Shown piece by piece: positions 51,231-60,750 of a stretch of DNA of 64,000 nt. How positions within the stretch are numbered: position 1 is the first letter of the stretch; each line of letters starts with the position of its first letter. The notes under the pieces are model-generated. The model saw nothing but the letters and a program-made list of their open reading frames with translations. It had not been told where the DNA came from and searched no databases. The stretch is taken from assembly GCA_020025575.1 (NCBI GenBank), contig JAHHRW010000001.1, positions 1 to 64,000 of the forward strand. Direction: 5' to 3'. The position numbers were made by a program, and so were the translations under genes. Source of the stretch: Oscillospiraceae bacterium. GTDB lineage: Bacteria; Bacillota; Clostridia; Oscillospirales; Oscillospiraceae.

Positions 51231-52706
51231 ATGAAATCCAATGATATTTTGAATCGTGATGACATTCGTGCGTTGATGCAGAAGGCCATCAAGGACAATG
51301 ACACTGAGGGCTATTGCAAGGCTCTTGACTCCATGATGGAATGCATCAAGGGTGATGTCACCGCCGAATACCAGCAGAAGTTTGACAACCTGCAGCAGGA
51401 GATGGATTCCCGGATCCTGGCGGCCCGTGGTGTGCGTCAGCTGACCAGCGAGGAGCACAACTACTACCAGAAGATTTCTGAGGCGATGAAGGACCGTAAC
51501 CCCAAGCAGGCGGTTGCGAATCTGGATGTGGTTATGCCGAAGACTGTCATTGACAGCGTGTTCGAGGATCTGAGAACAAACCATCCGCTGCTGTCCAAGA
51601 TCAACTTCATTCCTGCCGGCGGCGCTGTCGAAATGATTATGAACACCAACGGTCATCAGGAGGCTGCATGGGGGCCTTTGACCGCAAAAATCACCCAGGA
51701 TATGACTGCCGGCTTTAAGAAGGTTTCCACATCTCTGATGAAGCTTTCTGCATTTGTGATGGTCTGCAAGTCCATGCTGGATCTGGGTCCTGAATGGTTG
51801 GATCGCTTCGTCCGTGAGTCCCTGTATGAGATGCTGGCCTGTGGCATGGAGACGGGTATCGTTGCAGGTGACGGAAAGGATAAGCCCATTGGCATGAATC
51901 GTCAGGTTGGAGATGGCGTTTCCGTTGTTTCCGGTGCATATCCGAAGAAAGCTGCTATTACTGTCTCTGATTTGTCTGTTGACACTGTAGGTAACCTGCT
52001 GTCCATGATGGCGGTGGATGCAAACGGCAAGCCCAGAATCATCAAGGATGTACTGTTCATCTGCAATCCTCAGGACTATTACCAGAAGGTCATGCCGGCC
52101 ACCACAATTATGGCACCCGATGGCACCTATCGTAATGATGTGATGCCCTATCCCATGAGTGTGGTTCCTTCTCCTGCGCTGAATCGTGGTGAAGCTATTA
52201 TCGGCATTGCAGAGCGCTATTTTGCCGCCGCAGGAACCGCTAAGGAAGGCCGTATCGAATACTCTGATGATTATCGGTTCATCGAGGATGAGCGTGCCTA
52301 CATCGTCAAGGCGTATGCCAACGGTATGCCTAAGGACAACAACTCCTTCCTGCTGCTGGATATTTCCAAGCTTACTCCCGCTATTTGGAAGGTGGAGCAC
52401 GTAACTCCTGCAGCTCCTTCCAGTGAGGCAACGCTGTCTGGGTTGAAAATTGGCGGCCTTACTTTGAGCCCTGCGTTCAACAAAGAAACCACAAGCTATA
52501 CGGCAACCACCACCAATGCTACCAATACCATCACTGCAACGCCCTCTGATGCAGGCGCAGAGATCCAGATCAAGGTCGGCGAAGATGATATCAGCAACGG
52601 CGCTGCAGCTACATGGGAAACCGGCTCCAATACGGTGACCGTGAATGTCACCGCTGCGGATAGTAAGACGAAAAAGGCATATACCGTCACTGTCACGAAA
52701 TCCTGA
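51231..52706 (+). CDS. Major capsid protein with C-terminal cadherin-like beta-sandwich
   Basis: A 491-residue HK97-fold capsid protein. The first 100 residues are a helical scaffold-like delta domain; the core has NPKQAVANLDVVMPKTVID and TGIVAGDGKDKPIG. After about residue 395 comes an extra domain of some 90 residues (LSGLKIGGLTLSPAFNKETTSY to AYTVTVTKS), a cadherin-like beta-sandwich that should decorate the capsid surface. AAAGGAGAA precedes the ATG; codon bias is strong, as for an abundant protein. Confidence 0.92.
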   Translation: MKSNDILNRDDIRALMQKAIKDNDTEGYCKALDSMMECIKGDVTAEYQQKFDNLQQEMDSRILAARGVRQLTSEEHNYYQKISEAMKDRNPKQAVANLDVVMPKTVIDSVFEDLRTNHPLLSKINFIPAGGAVEMIMNTNGHQEAAWGPLTAKITQDMTAGFKKVSTSLMKLSAFVMVCKSMLDLGPEWLDRFVRESLYEMLACGMETGIVAGDGKDKPIGMNRQVGDGVSVVSGAYPKKAAITVSDLSVDTVGNLLSMMAVDANGKPRIIKDVLFICNPQDYYQKVMPATTIMAPDGTYRNDVMPYPMSVVPSPALNRGEAIIGIAERYFAAAGTAKEGRIEYSDDYRFIEDERAYIVKAYANGMPKDNNSFLLLDISKLTPAIWKVEHVTPAAPSSEATLSGLKIGGLTLSPAFNKETTSYTATTTNATNTITATPSDAGAEIQIKVGEDDISNGAAATWETGSNTVTVNVTAADSKTKKAYTVTVTKS

Positions 52707-53029
52707 TGACTACCAGGTTTGAATTGCCTGAATCCCTTTTAGATGACGTAAAACAGTATCTCGGTATAACATGGAATGATGAATCCACTGACAAAAAAAT
52801 CAGTGGATTCATTGCTTCCGGTATGGTGTATCTGAATGGTAAATATGGCGAAGCGGCCGATTATACCGTAGATGGTCTACCCCGGACGCTGCTCATGGAA
52901 TATGTGAGGTATTTGCGGGATTCTGCACTTGATGTATTTGAAAACAATTATCAATCCATGATCCTTGCAATGCAGACTGAAAGGGCGGTGAATTCTTATG
53001 TGGAGAAAACCGTACAGACCGAAGTGTGA
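52706..53029 (+). CDS. Head-tail connector, gp6-like
   Basis: A 107-residue helical protein (LPESLLDDVKQYLGITWNDESTDKKI) in the place and size of HK97 gp6-type adaptors that sit under the portal. Its ATG overlaps the capsid stop. Confidence 0.82.
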   Translation: MTTRFELPESLLDDVKQYLGITWNDESTDKKISGFIASGMVYLNGKYGEAADYTVDGLPRTLLMEYVRYLRDSALDVFENNYQSMILAMQTERAVNSYVEKTVQTEV

Positions 53030-53384
53030 GATATCCCAGACCTATAATGATGGAGTAATGACGGTATGCTCCGTTGTTGATGTCGCCTCTCCTGGCTTTC
53101 GTCCGGAAGAGAAATTATCTCAAAAGGTTAGGTTGCCATACGAGGAACAACGCCTTGGAATCCAAAGGTATTATTCAGGACAACAGAATCAGGTGCAAAT
53201 TCAGCGCGTTGTGAGATGCCAGAACTGCAAAATGATCAGCACGCAGGATGTTGCAATCACAGAAGACGGCACAAGGTATCAAGTCAACTTGGTACAGACA
53301 GTTCCCGGGGTTTTTCCCGAAAGTGTTGATATCACACTTTCTAAAATCGATCAGAAGTACGAAAAGTGTGAGGTGGTCGTGTGA
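52998..53384 (+). CDS. Head closure protein candidate
   Basis: A 128-residue protein overlapping the connector by 32 bases. It carries a CQNCK pair and several beta-strand stretches. Position between connector and gp10-like gene points to a head-tail stopper. Confidence 0.65.
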   Translation: MWRKPYRPKCEISQTYNDGVMTVCSVVDVASPGFRPEEKLSQKVRLPYEEQRLGIQRYYSGQQNQVQIQRVVRCQNCKMISTQDVAITEDGTRYQVNLVQTVPGVFPESVDITLSKIDQKYEKCEVVV

Positions 53385-53692
53385 CATGGTCTGAAAAAAT
53401 CATTGCGGCCCATGTTGCCGTTACAAAAAATGTAAGCCATCTAGAGCGGCTAAAGTCTGACAGATATTTTGTCTGGCAGGAAGAGGGTGCCGACGATTTT
53501 AATGCAGACAACCGCCACTGTGAGCGGCACATGACCGGAACAACGGATTTGTTTACGAAAATGGAATTTGACCCATGGGCCGAACAGCTTGGGGAATCCT
53601 TCGATGCATTCGGTATATCTTGGGAACTGAATTCAATCCAGCACGAAAAGGAAACTGGTTTTATACATTATGAGTGGGTTTGGAGCGTTTAG
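53381..53692 (+). CDS. Head-tail joining or minor structural protein
   Basis: A 103-residue protein, overlapping the previous gene by four bases. DFNADNRHCERHMTGT and a C-terminal IHYEWVWSV are notable. Tail completion role inferred from order only. Confidence 0.6.
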   Translation: MTWSEKIIAAHVAVTKNVSHLERLKSDRYFVWQEEGADDFNADNRHCERHMTGTTDLFTKMEFDPWAEQLGESFDAFGISWELNSIQHEKETGFIHYEWVWSV

Positions 53693-53694
53693 CT

Positions 53695-54186
53695 ATGGCT
53701 AGAATCACATTTTCAAATGATAGAGAATATTGGCTTCGACTCCAAAAACTGGAGGATACATTTGCAACGGATGATGTAATCGAGAAAGCGGTTCATAAAG
53801 GCGCAGGTATTGTTACAGATACAATACGGACTGGCCTGTCAAAACTGCCAACCGAAAAGTATCGACACCTGTCTGAAGGTGATATGTTTGTAGGTATTTC
53901 CAAATCAGAGAAGAAGGACTTGGAAGACAGCTTCGGCCTAACCAAAATTGAGAAGGATCGCAACGGATTTATTCATACGAAGGCAGGCTTTGACGGATAC
54001 GGCAGTTTTCCGACCAAGTCATATCCAAAGGGTGTACCCAATCAGTTGTTGGCAAGGGCAATTGAAAGCGGATCATCGGTTCGAATGAAAATACCTTTTG
54101 TTCGGCCGGCGGTAAGAGCATCTCGCAAAAAAGCGATCGAGGCTATGGAAAAGGTCATCGATGATGAATTAAAGAAAATCTTTTAG
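53695..54186 (+). CDS. HK97 gp10-like head-tail protein
   Basis: A 163-residue protein with the gp10-like layout: helix LQKLEDTFATDDVIEKAVHKGAGIV, a loop region with GSFPTKSYPKG, and a C-terminal PFVRPAVRASRKKAIEAMEKVI. ATG 53695 follows TGGAGCG. It helps tail attachment. Confidence 0.8.
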   Translation: MARITFSNDREYWLRLQKLEDTFATDDVIEKAVHKGAGIVTDTIRTGLSKLPTEKYRHLSEGDMFVGISKSEKKDLEDSFGLTKIEKDRNGFIHTKAGFDGYGSFPTKSYPKGVPNQLLARAIESGSSVRMKIPFVRPAVRASRKKAIEAMEKVIDDELKKIF

Positions 54187-54197
54187 GAGGAAACATT

Positions 54198-54851
54198 ATG
54201 GAAAATGCAAATGGCAGAGTAGTCACGGGTTTTTCCCATCCTGTGGTTGCAAAGTATGACTACAGCGGTTCTGAAGTGGCATATTCGCAGGGAATGGTAT
54301 TGGCCAGAGGTGTCAGCGTAAAGTTGAGTGTCAACACCTCGGAAAGCAATGATTTTTATGCGGACAATGGCCTGGCGGAAACCGAGAGCGGAGAGTTTTC
54401 TGGCGGTACTGCAAACCTGGTTGTGGATGGTATGCATCCGAAGGCGGAGCAATTAGTGCTCGGGCTTCCGGAACCCGAACAGATCACATACGGGGAAAGC
54501 CAGACAACGAAAGTGACAAAATATGGAGCTGCGGCTAAGGCTCCATATGTCGGTATTGGCTATGTCACAGAGTACACCTCTGGCGGCAAAAAGATTTATG
54601 TACCTACGATTCTGCGCAAGGGCAAATTTCAGCAGCCCAGCTCCAATGCAAAAACCAGAGAGAAGGGCAGCGAATGGCAGACCCAGGAGCTGACAGCAGA
54701 TGTACTCAGAGATGATACGGCGGCTGCCGATTGGAAGTGGATCGGAGAGGATCAGACCACAGAAACTGCAGCAATCGAGGTTTTGGAGGGTATTATGAAT
54801 GTTACAGCAGCGCATGCTGCCGCGTTGACCAGGGAGGAGACATATGGTTAA
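54198..54851 (+). CDS. Major tail tube protein
   Basis: A 217-residue phi13-type tail tube protein: a beta-rich chain with VKLSVNTSESNDFYADNG and GIGYVTEYTSGGKKIYVPTILRKGKF. It polymerises into the tail tube. AGGAGGAAAC precedes the ATG. It overlaps the chaperone gene by eight bases. Confidence 0.88.
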   Translation: MENANGRVVTGFSHPVVAKYDYSGSEVAYSQGMVLARGVSVKLSVNTSESNDFYADNGLAETESGEFSGGTANLVVDGMHPKAEQLVLGLPEPEQITYGESQTTKVTKYGAAAKAPYVGIGYVTEYTSGGKKIYVPTILRKGKFQQPSSNAKTREKGSEWQTQELTADVLRDDTAAADWKWIGEDQTTETAAIEVLEGIMNVTAAHAAALTREETYG

Positions 54852-55236
54852 GGTGACAATTCGGGGGAAGGAATTCCCCCTCTGCCTTACGGTGGCAGCA
54901 CTGGATAAAATCAATGCCAAGTGTGGCGGCCTCAATGGACTGCATGAGTGGCTGGGTGGTAATGGCAGCACATCAGCAGCAATCTGTAATGCAGCATGGC
55001 TCCTCGGTGTGATGATTGAGGAAGGCGAAGAAAATCGTCTCATTGAGGCACGATTCGTAAAAAGCAGCAAGGCGGAGCGAAAACTTGTCCCTGACTCCGA
55101 AGCACTTTCCCACCTGCTGACGCCTGGCAGTGCAAAGCGATATATAGCAGATGTCTGGAAGGCGGTCAATGAATCGCTGGTACAAACCATTGAGGCAGAG
55201 AACCCAAAAAACGGGGAAAACGCAGAGCAAAAGTAA
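54844..55236 (+). CDS. Tail assembly chaperone, short (gpG-like) product
   Basis: A 130-residue protein with a helical tail-chaperone layout (LTVAALDKINAKCGG, GVMIEEGEENRLIE, AKRYIADVWKAVNESL). Near its end a -1 frameshift signal (55206-55250) makes a longer product ending at 55415. It binds the tape measure during tail assembly. Confidence 0.85.
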   Translation: MVKVTIRGKEFPLCLTVAALDKINAKCGGLNGLHEWLGGNGSTSAAICNAAWLLGVMIEEGEENRLIEARFVKSSKAERKLVPDSEALSHLLTPGSAKRYIADVWKAVNESLVQTIEAENPKNGENAEQK

Positions 55237-55250
55237 AACTGTGCTCTGCG
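55206..55250 (+). promoter_or_regulatory. Programmed -1 ribosomal frameshift site
   Basis: The slippery heptamer A AAA AAC (55206-55212) is in the correct phase, followed after eight bases by a perfect 8-bp stem CGCAGAGC/GCTCTGCG (55221-55228 with 55243-55250). The stem overlaps the zero-frame stop. The -1 frame is then open to TGA 55413. Confidence 0.88.
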
Positions 55251-55415
55251 TGGTTTTTATATTGGGGTCGTACCTTGGGAATGTGCAAAAACGAGGTTAT
55301 GCATACTCGCATCGGTGAGATGTTCGATATGCTGGCCTGCCATGCGATTGCCAATGGTGCGGACCCTAAAAATCAATCACTATACGATTATGACGATGCG
55401 ATAAATGTGAGGTGA
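55209..55415 (+). CDS. Tail assembly chaperone, frameshift extension (gpT-like)
   Basis: This -1 frame has no start of its own. It adds about 67 residues to the chaperone, including VMHTRIGEMFDMLACHAIANGAD and DYDDAINVR, typical of gpGT-type second halves. It ends just before the tape measure gene. The fusion would be about 190 residues. Confidence 0.85.
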   Translation, partial: KRGKRRAKVKLCSAWFLYWGRTLGMCKNEVMHTRIGEMFDMLACHAIANGADPKNQSLYDYDDAINVR

Positions 55416-55420
55416 GTGCT

Positions 55421-58255
55421 ATGGGATACAATATCGGGCCTAAAATTGGTATCGAGGGCGAGGGAGAGTTTAGATCTCAAATCAGACGGATCAATGATGA
55501 ATATAAGGCGTTGGAAGCTGAAACCAGGGCGCTGACCTCCTCATTTGAAGCAAATGGCGATGAACAGGGTAAATTAAAGGCTCAGTCTGGGCAGCTGGAA
55601 AAGCAGATAGAAAAGCAGAAAGAGAAAATATCGCTACTTGGGGATGCTGTTCAAAAGGCATCTGAAAAATATGGCGACGGATCTATTGAGGCAACCCGTC
55701 TCCGGGGCGCTCTGTACGATGCGCAGGCCACTGTGGGAAAGCTCGAGTCTGAAATGAGAAGCGCAGATTCTCGGTTAGAGCAGTTTGCGAATGGAATGGA
55801 AGACGTTGAGCAGAGCACCGATGATGTCAATGAAAAACTGGTAGACTTTGAGACAATTTTAGGCGCCAACTTTATATCTGATGTTGCCATGTCTGCATTG
55901 GATAAGGCAATTGACCTATTTGTTGATTTCGGCACAGGCAGTCTGGAAACAGCTTCAAATGTCAAGGCCGCCAAGTCTCAGTTTGAACAAACATTCGGTG
56001 ATTTTCAGAAAGAAGCTGAAAATATTCTGCAGGGTATATCTGATGATACCAATATTGCCACCACTCGAATGAAGGGTGACTTTACGAAGATGTATGCCTT
56101 CATGAAAACGGCCGGAACGGAGTCAGAGCATGCGTTGAATCTATCAGGACGTGCTATGATTGCTGCTGCCGATAATGCGGCATACTTTGATAAATCGATT
56201 GAGCAGGCAACAGAGCAGCTACAATCCTTCCTGAAGGGTAACTACGAAAATGATGCTGCCCTCGGAATATCCGCAACCGAAACCACCAGAAACGCCAAAG
56301 CCAATGAACTTTATGCAAAAAGTTTCAAGGAGCTAAGTGAATCTCAAAAGGTTGATGTATTGCTCGCAATGGTTGAATCCGGTAATGCGGCATCCGGTGC
56401 GATTGGCCAGGCTGCCCGAGAATCAAATGAATGGACCAATATTACAGGCGAACTATCTGAGGCAATGCGGATGTTGCAGGCAGAAGTGGGAAAACCGGCA
56501 ATAGCTTTGGCTGCACCAGTTATCAAGAGTATAACCGAGTCGATCTATGAACTGTTGGAAAAGAGCGAATATGACATTGCATTTGAGAAGTTGGCCGATG
56601 GAATTGATGCGTTCACCAACTCAGTAGAAAGCGCTGAAAGCCGCTTTGAAAATGTTGCAAAAAACACGGAAGCCAATGCCTACGCTGCAGAGATTTATGT
56701 TCGGCAGCTTGAAGATTTGGAGAGTGCGGGTCTTAAAACAGCGGAATCCCAAAGGGCCTATGCCGCTATTGTAGCAGAATTGAATGGCCTGCTGCCGGGA
56801 TTAAATCTGACAATAGATGAGCAAACAGGTCTTCTGGATCAAAGCACCGAGTCTATCTATAACAACATCGAAGCACTCAAACAAAAGGCTGTTTTTGAAG
56901 CCCGGCAGGACAAATATACGGATATCCTAAAGGCTCGCGGAAAAGCTGTTGTAGAACTGGAAGATGCTGAGATGTCCTTAAATAACGCCCAACAAGAGGG
57001 TAAGGATCTTGCGGAAAAGCTAAAAACGGTTGGCGAGGAACTTTCTAAAGTGCAGCGAGAACGGGGCGAAATCGAACAACGGAACGCCTCCAGCTATGCC
57101 GCTGCGTCTCAAGCGTCTGCCGAGCTTGCTGACAGACAGGGGAAATTGAGTCAAACAGCTAACAGTTTGGGGCTGGAGTATCTTAACTTGCAAAATCAAG
57201 TAAGTGCCAATAAAGATGAGCAAAATAGGCTTTCAGAAGCCATTGAACAGGGCAAATCTACGGTTTTACAGTATGATGAACAGCTCAAAGGGGTTACTCT
57301 GACAACAGAGGAGTCTTCCGGGAAGAATGCAAAGCTGAAACAGACTATTGCAGATGTTCAAGCTCAGATAGACCAGCTTAATCTGGAGTATTCTGAGGCT
57401 ACGGAAACGGCTCGGGCATCTATCGATGCACAAATCGGATGCTTTGATGCATTGGAAACAGAGAGTGACTGGACGGCTCAGAAAATTATTGAAAACTGGG
57501 AAAACCAGCGGGCAGCCTTTGATAATTACAGTGCGAATTTGCAAGCGGCTGTAGATATGGGATTGGATGAGGCTCTTGTGAAACAGCTATCTGATGGCTC
57601 GGAACAGTCAATGCAGATTCTGAATGCGCTTGTAAATGGTACAGGCATCAGTGTCGATGAAATCAACGCACAGTTTCGAAGAACGAGTGAATCAAGAGAT
57701 GCAATGGCAAACTCAATGGGAGGAATTTGGATTGAATATGATGAAGGTGCAAGCAAAATAAAAATTGCTGCCGAACAGGATGGTATCTACATTGTTGAGG
57801 GTCTTGCTGTTGGCGTAGAGAACTATAGTTGGCGATTTGGAAATGCTATGCAGAGCCTAGCAGCTACTGGTAGTGGAAGGTTCGACCGTTATATGGAAAT
57901 CAATTCACCTAGTAGGAAAATGAGAGAATCCGGTAAATGGACAGTTGAAGGGGCTGTTGAAGGTGTCGATGAAGAGATTCAAAAATTCGAACAATCAATG
58001 GAACACCTTGCAATTGCGGGCAATGATGCTTTCTTAGAGCATCAACTGCATGCAGCTGAAAATTTCCCCAATATCATGCCTATTCAGCCTAATCATATCG
58101 CGACTACTACCAATAGAAATAACTATGGCGGGAATGTTATCAATATTTATCAGCAACCCGGAGAGAGCTCTGATGAGGTGGTTGAGAAAGTTATGGACGC
58201 TATGAATTTGGAAGCAATGCAAAAGGAGGTTTCGGTCGGTGCTTACAACATTTGA
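55421..58255 (+). CDS. Tail tape measure protein
   Basis: A 944-residue protein that sets tail length. Long coiled coils (about 20-130 and 510-680), small-residue-rich helices in the middle, and a C-terminal AVGVENYSWRFGNAMQSLA with EINSPSRKM are typical. No clear peptidase domain is seen. ATG 55421 follows AGGTGAG. It is the longest gene in the window. Confidence 0.93.
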   Translation: MGYNIGPKIGIEGEGEFRSQIRRINDEYKALEAETRALTSSFEANGDEQGKLKAQSGQLEKQIEKQKEKISLLGDAVQKASEKYGDGSIEATRLRGALYDAQATVGKLESEMRSADSRLEQFANGMEDVEQSTDDVNEKLVDFETILGANFISDVAMSALDKAIDLFVDFGTGSLETASNVKAAKSQFEQTFGDFQKEAENILQGISDDTNIATTRMKGDFTKMYAFMKTAGTESEHALNLSGRAMIAAADNAAYFDKSIEQATEQLQSFLKGNYENDAALGISATETTRNAKANELYAKSFKELSESQKVDVLLAMVESGNAASGAIGQAARESNEWTNITGELSEAMRMLQAEVGKPAIALAAPVIKSITESIYELLEKSEYDIAFEKLADGIDAFTNSVESAESRFENVAKNTEANAYAAEIYVRQLEDLESAGLKTAESQRAYAAIVAELNGLLPGLNLTIDEQTGLLDQSTESIYNNIEALKQKAVFEARQDKYTDILKARGKAVVELEDAEMSLNNAQQEGKDLAEKLKTVGEELSKVQRERGEIEQRNASSYAAASQASAELADRQGKLSQTANSLGLEYLNLQNQVSANKDEQNRLSEAIEQGKSTVLQYDEQLKGVTLTTEESSGKNAKLKQTIADVQAQIDQLNLEYSEATETARASIDAQIGCFDALETESDWTAQKIIENWENQRAAFDNYSANLQAAVDMGLDEALVKQLSDGSEQSMQILNALVNGTGISVDEINAQFRRTSESRDAMANSMGGIWIEYDEGASKIKIAAEQDGIYIVEGLAVGVENYSWRFGNAMQSLAATGSGRFDRYMEINSPSRKMRESGKWTVEGAVEGVDEEIQKFEQSMEHLAIAGNDAFLEHQLHAAENFPNIMPIQPNHIATTTNRNNYGGNVINIYQQPGESSDEVVEKVMDAMNLEAMQKEVSVGAYNI

Positions 58256-59003
58256 ATCTGAAATTGAGCGTTTGAATCGAACAAGAGGGAATGGATTTTC
58301 TTTCAACGGCAAACATACGTCTGAGTTTCATATGTATGTCGAGAAATATCCATCACAGATGACGCCAAAGAGGAAAATGACAACGGTTTCGGTACCTGGG
58401 AGAAACGGCGATTTGCATTTTTCAGAGGATGCATTCGAAAACACGATCCAAACATATGTATGCTATTTTCACGGATGCGAACCTATGCCGGCGGTTGCAC
58501 ATGCGGTTAAGAACTGGCTTGCAGGATCTTCCGGGTATCACGAGCTGACGGATGCATATGACCGGAATAAAATTCGCCGTGCAATGTTCATCGGGCCAAT
58601 GGATATTGAGAACGTACTGAACCGGTATGGCCGATGTAATGTTACATTTAGCTGCATGCCACAGGTGTATGATCTGGATAGTTTCCAAAATGTGACTCAT
58701 AATGAGCCGTTTGAAGTCGTTGTAAGTGATGTATATCCTGCGCTGCCTTTGATCACGGTGTATGGCACCGGTGCAGGGACGCTCACGGTTGGTAACACTA
58801 CAGTTCAAATCAAAGAGCTGGACGACCAGCTTACGCTAGACAGCGAAACACAGAATGCCTACCGGCTTCTGAATGGAACAATGATCAATAAAAATCGCAC
58901 AATTTCTGCTCCGGAGTTTCCCGCCTTGCGTGGCAGAACCAAGATCAGTTGGACCGGTGGAATAACGCATGTTGATATTGTGAAGAGAGGCTGGTGCCTA
59001 TGA
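58239..59003 (+). CDS. Distal tail protein (Dit)
   Basis: A 254-residue siphovirus Dit: FNGKHTSEFHMYVEKYP, VPGRNGDLHFSEDAFEN and a C-terminal galectin-like half (GRTKISWTGGITHVDI). It forms the hub ring linking tube and baseplate. Start GTG 58239 overlaps the tape measure end, with AAGGAGG upstream. Confidence 0.88.
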   Translation: MLTTFESEIERLNRTRGNGFSFNGKHTSEFHMYVEKYPSQMTPKRKMTTVSVPGRNGDLHFSEDAFENTIQTYVCYFHGCEPMPAVAHAVKNWLAGSSGYHELTDAYDRNKIRRAMFIGPMDIENVLNRYGRCNVTFSCMPQVYDLDSFQNVTHNEPFEVVVSDVYPALPLITVYGTGAGTLTVGNTTVQIKELDDQLTLDSETQNAYRLLNGTMINKNRTISAPEFPALRGRTKISWTGGITHVDIVKRGWCL

Positions 59004-60652
59004 AACCAATTCTTTATGATGAATCTGAGAAATCATTTGACTCGAATGGTATTGGTATTCTGAGCGATGCAATGAAGTGTATCGTTACAGAAGAACAAAA
59101 TGGACCATTTGAGCTGATGATGACCTATCCGATATCAGGTATCCATTACGGCGACATCGCTCAGCGTCGCATTCTTCTTGCTAAACCGGATCCTGTTAGG
59201 AAGACCCAGCCGTTCCGAATATATCGAATTACCAGGCCAATCAATGGCATTGTGACAGTATATGCCAGGCATATAGCCTATGATCTGATGGGTGTTTTGG
59301 TCAACCCATTCAAAGCCACAGGGGTTCAGTTGGCTCTGCAAGCGTTGAAGTCTAACGCTATCACACCTTGCCCGTTCTCTTTCTTTACAGATAAGTCTAC
59401 GACTGCGAATATGTCTGTTCGGGTCCCGAAATCTATTTGGTCCATGTTGGGGGGCTCGGAAGGTTCTGTGCTTGATGTGTACAGAGGCGAGTGGGAGTTT
59501 GATCGTTTCCTTGTTCGTCTTTGGAATCATCGTGGAACAGACCGAGGCGTAACAATTCGGTATGGTAAGAACCTCACCAGTTTGGAACAGGATGAAAACT
59601 GTGCGAATTGTTATACCGGTGTTTGCCCGTACTGGACGAGCTACGAAGGTGACACGGCAATGTTGCCGGATAGAATTGTCAAAGCTCCAGGTACATACAC
59701 CTATGAACGAGTTATGCCACTGGATCTATCTCAAGAGTGGGATAAAAAGCCTACAGAAGAGCAGCTGAGAACCAGAGCAGAGCGGTATATCAAGGACAAT
59801 GATATTGGCGTGCCAAAAGTATCTCTGAAGGTTGAATTTGTGCCACTGGATCAGACGGATGAGTATAAGGGTTTGGCGTTGTTGGAGCGTGTCCTTATTG
59901 GCGATACGGTTGCAGTTTCCTTTGATAAGATAGGGGTTGATGCAAAGGCAAGGGTTGTCAAGATTCAGTATGATTCTATTCTGGAGCGATATGTTCGCCT
60001 CTATCTCGGAAGTGTTAAGGCAAACATTACGGATACGATTGTCCATCAGCAACACCAGATTGAAAAGGCACCAACTATGACAGATATTGAAAAGGCACAA
60101 GCAGCTGCCACAGCGTGGCTGACTAACGGAAAGGGCTACAAGGTAGAGCGCAGGGATGACAATGGAAATACCATTGATACCCTGTATCTGGATACGCCTG
60201 ACATCAACACTGCTGTAAATGTCCTGAGGATTGGACAGTCAGGTATTGGATTCTCTCACAGTGGTGTGAATGGACCGTATGTCTATGCTTTTACGCTTGA
60301 TGGGCATTTTAACGCTGACGTTATTGACACCGGCACACTGAAAGCTGCGCTGATTAAGTTGCTAGGTGCATTTGAGGTGTATGGGGATGGCGTAAAAGGC
60401 GGACATATCGGCTATATGGCTGGCAGTACCGGCGAGCAGGACACACACGGAATTGGGGTAAGCAACGCAAATTCAGATTGCTATGTTGTCGCTACCGATG
60501 CAGGTGTAGCCGTAAAAGCTGGTGACTATAATTTCCATATCACAAAGAAAGGCACCGGCAAATTCACGTGTAATGTCCTTGTGGATGGTGATCTAACGGT
60601 AAACGGAACAATAAGAGCGTGGGATATCATCAAGACAACAAAGGAGGTGTGA
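59000..60652 (+). CDS. Tail-associated lysin/endopeptidase-type hub protein (Tal)
   Basis: A 550-residue prophage tail endopeptidase-type protein. N-terminal half with TYPISGIHYGDIAQRR, AYDLMGVLVNPFKATG, GEWEFDRFLVRLWNHRG and RYGKNLTSLEQDEN is the gp44/Tal hub fold. The C-terminal part (420-550) is a repeated Gly-rich beta region. ATG 59000 overlaps the Dit stop. Confidence 0.85.
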   Translation: MKPILYDESEKSFDSNGIGILSDAMKCIVTEEQNGPFELMMTYPISGIHYGDIAQRRILLAKPDPVRKTQPFRIYRITRPINGIVTVYARHIAYDLMGVLVNPFKATGVQLALQALKSNAITPCPFSFFTDKSTTANMSVRVPKSIWSMLGGSEGSVLDVYRGEWEFDRFLVRLWNHRGTDRGVTIRYGKNLTSLEQDENCANCYTGVCPYWTSYEGDTAMLPDRIVKAPGTYTYERVMPLDLSQEWDKKPTEEQLRTRAERYIKDNDIGVPKVSLKVEFVPLDQTDEYKGLALLERVLIGDTVAVSFDKIGVDAKARVVKIQYDSILERYVRLYLGSVKANITDTIVHQQHQIEKAPTMTDIEKAQAAATAWLTNGKGYKVERRDDNGNTIDTLYLDTPDINTAVNVLRIGQSGIGFSHSGVNGPYVYAFTLDGHFNADVIDTGTLKAALIKLLGAFEVYGDGVKGGHIGYMAGSTGEQDTHGIGVSNANSDCYVVATDAGVAVKAGDYNFHITKKGTGKFTCNVLVDGDLTVNGTIRAWDIIKTTKEV

Positions 60653-60660
60653 CATGAAAT

Positions 60661-60721
60661 AACGCATGATTTCACAAAAGGTTGCCTAGGGTGAGACGAG
60701 AATATGCAACAAATCTGCGTT
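60661..60721 (+). promoter_or_regulatory. Structured leader of the tailspike gene
   Basis: In the gap between Tal and the tailspike, AACGCA (60661-60666) pairs with TGCGTT (60716-60721), and inside it GTTGC (60681-60685) pairs with GCAAC (60706-60710). The inner loop contains GGTGAGACGAG, the word found in the candidate small RNA at 35449-35460. Confidence 0.5.
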
Positions 60722-60750
60722 TTAATATACAAGTGAAGGGGGAATGTGAT

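Noticed and set aside
51225..52400. Long minus-strand open frame opposite the capsid gene
   Set aside because: A shadow produced by the biased codon use of the capsid gene; His/Arg-rich and without start signals.
35449..60701. The repeated GGTGAGACGAG word as phage attachment or invertase sites
   Set aside because: Both copies are in the same orientation and inside the prophage, so they do not fit inversion; serine recombinase att sites should include the sirtuin junction near 33966.
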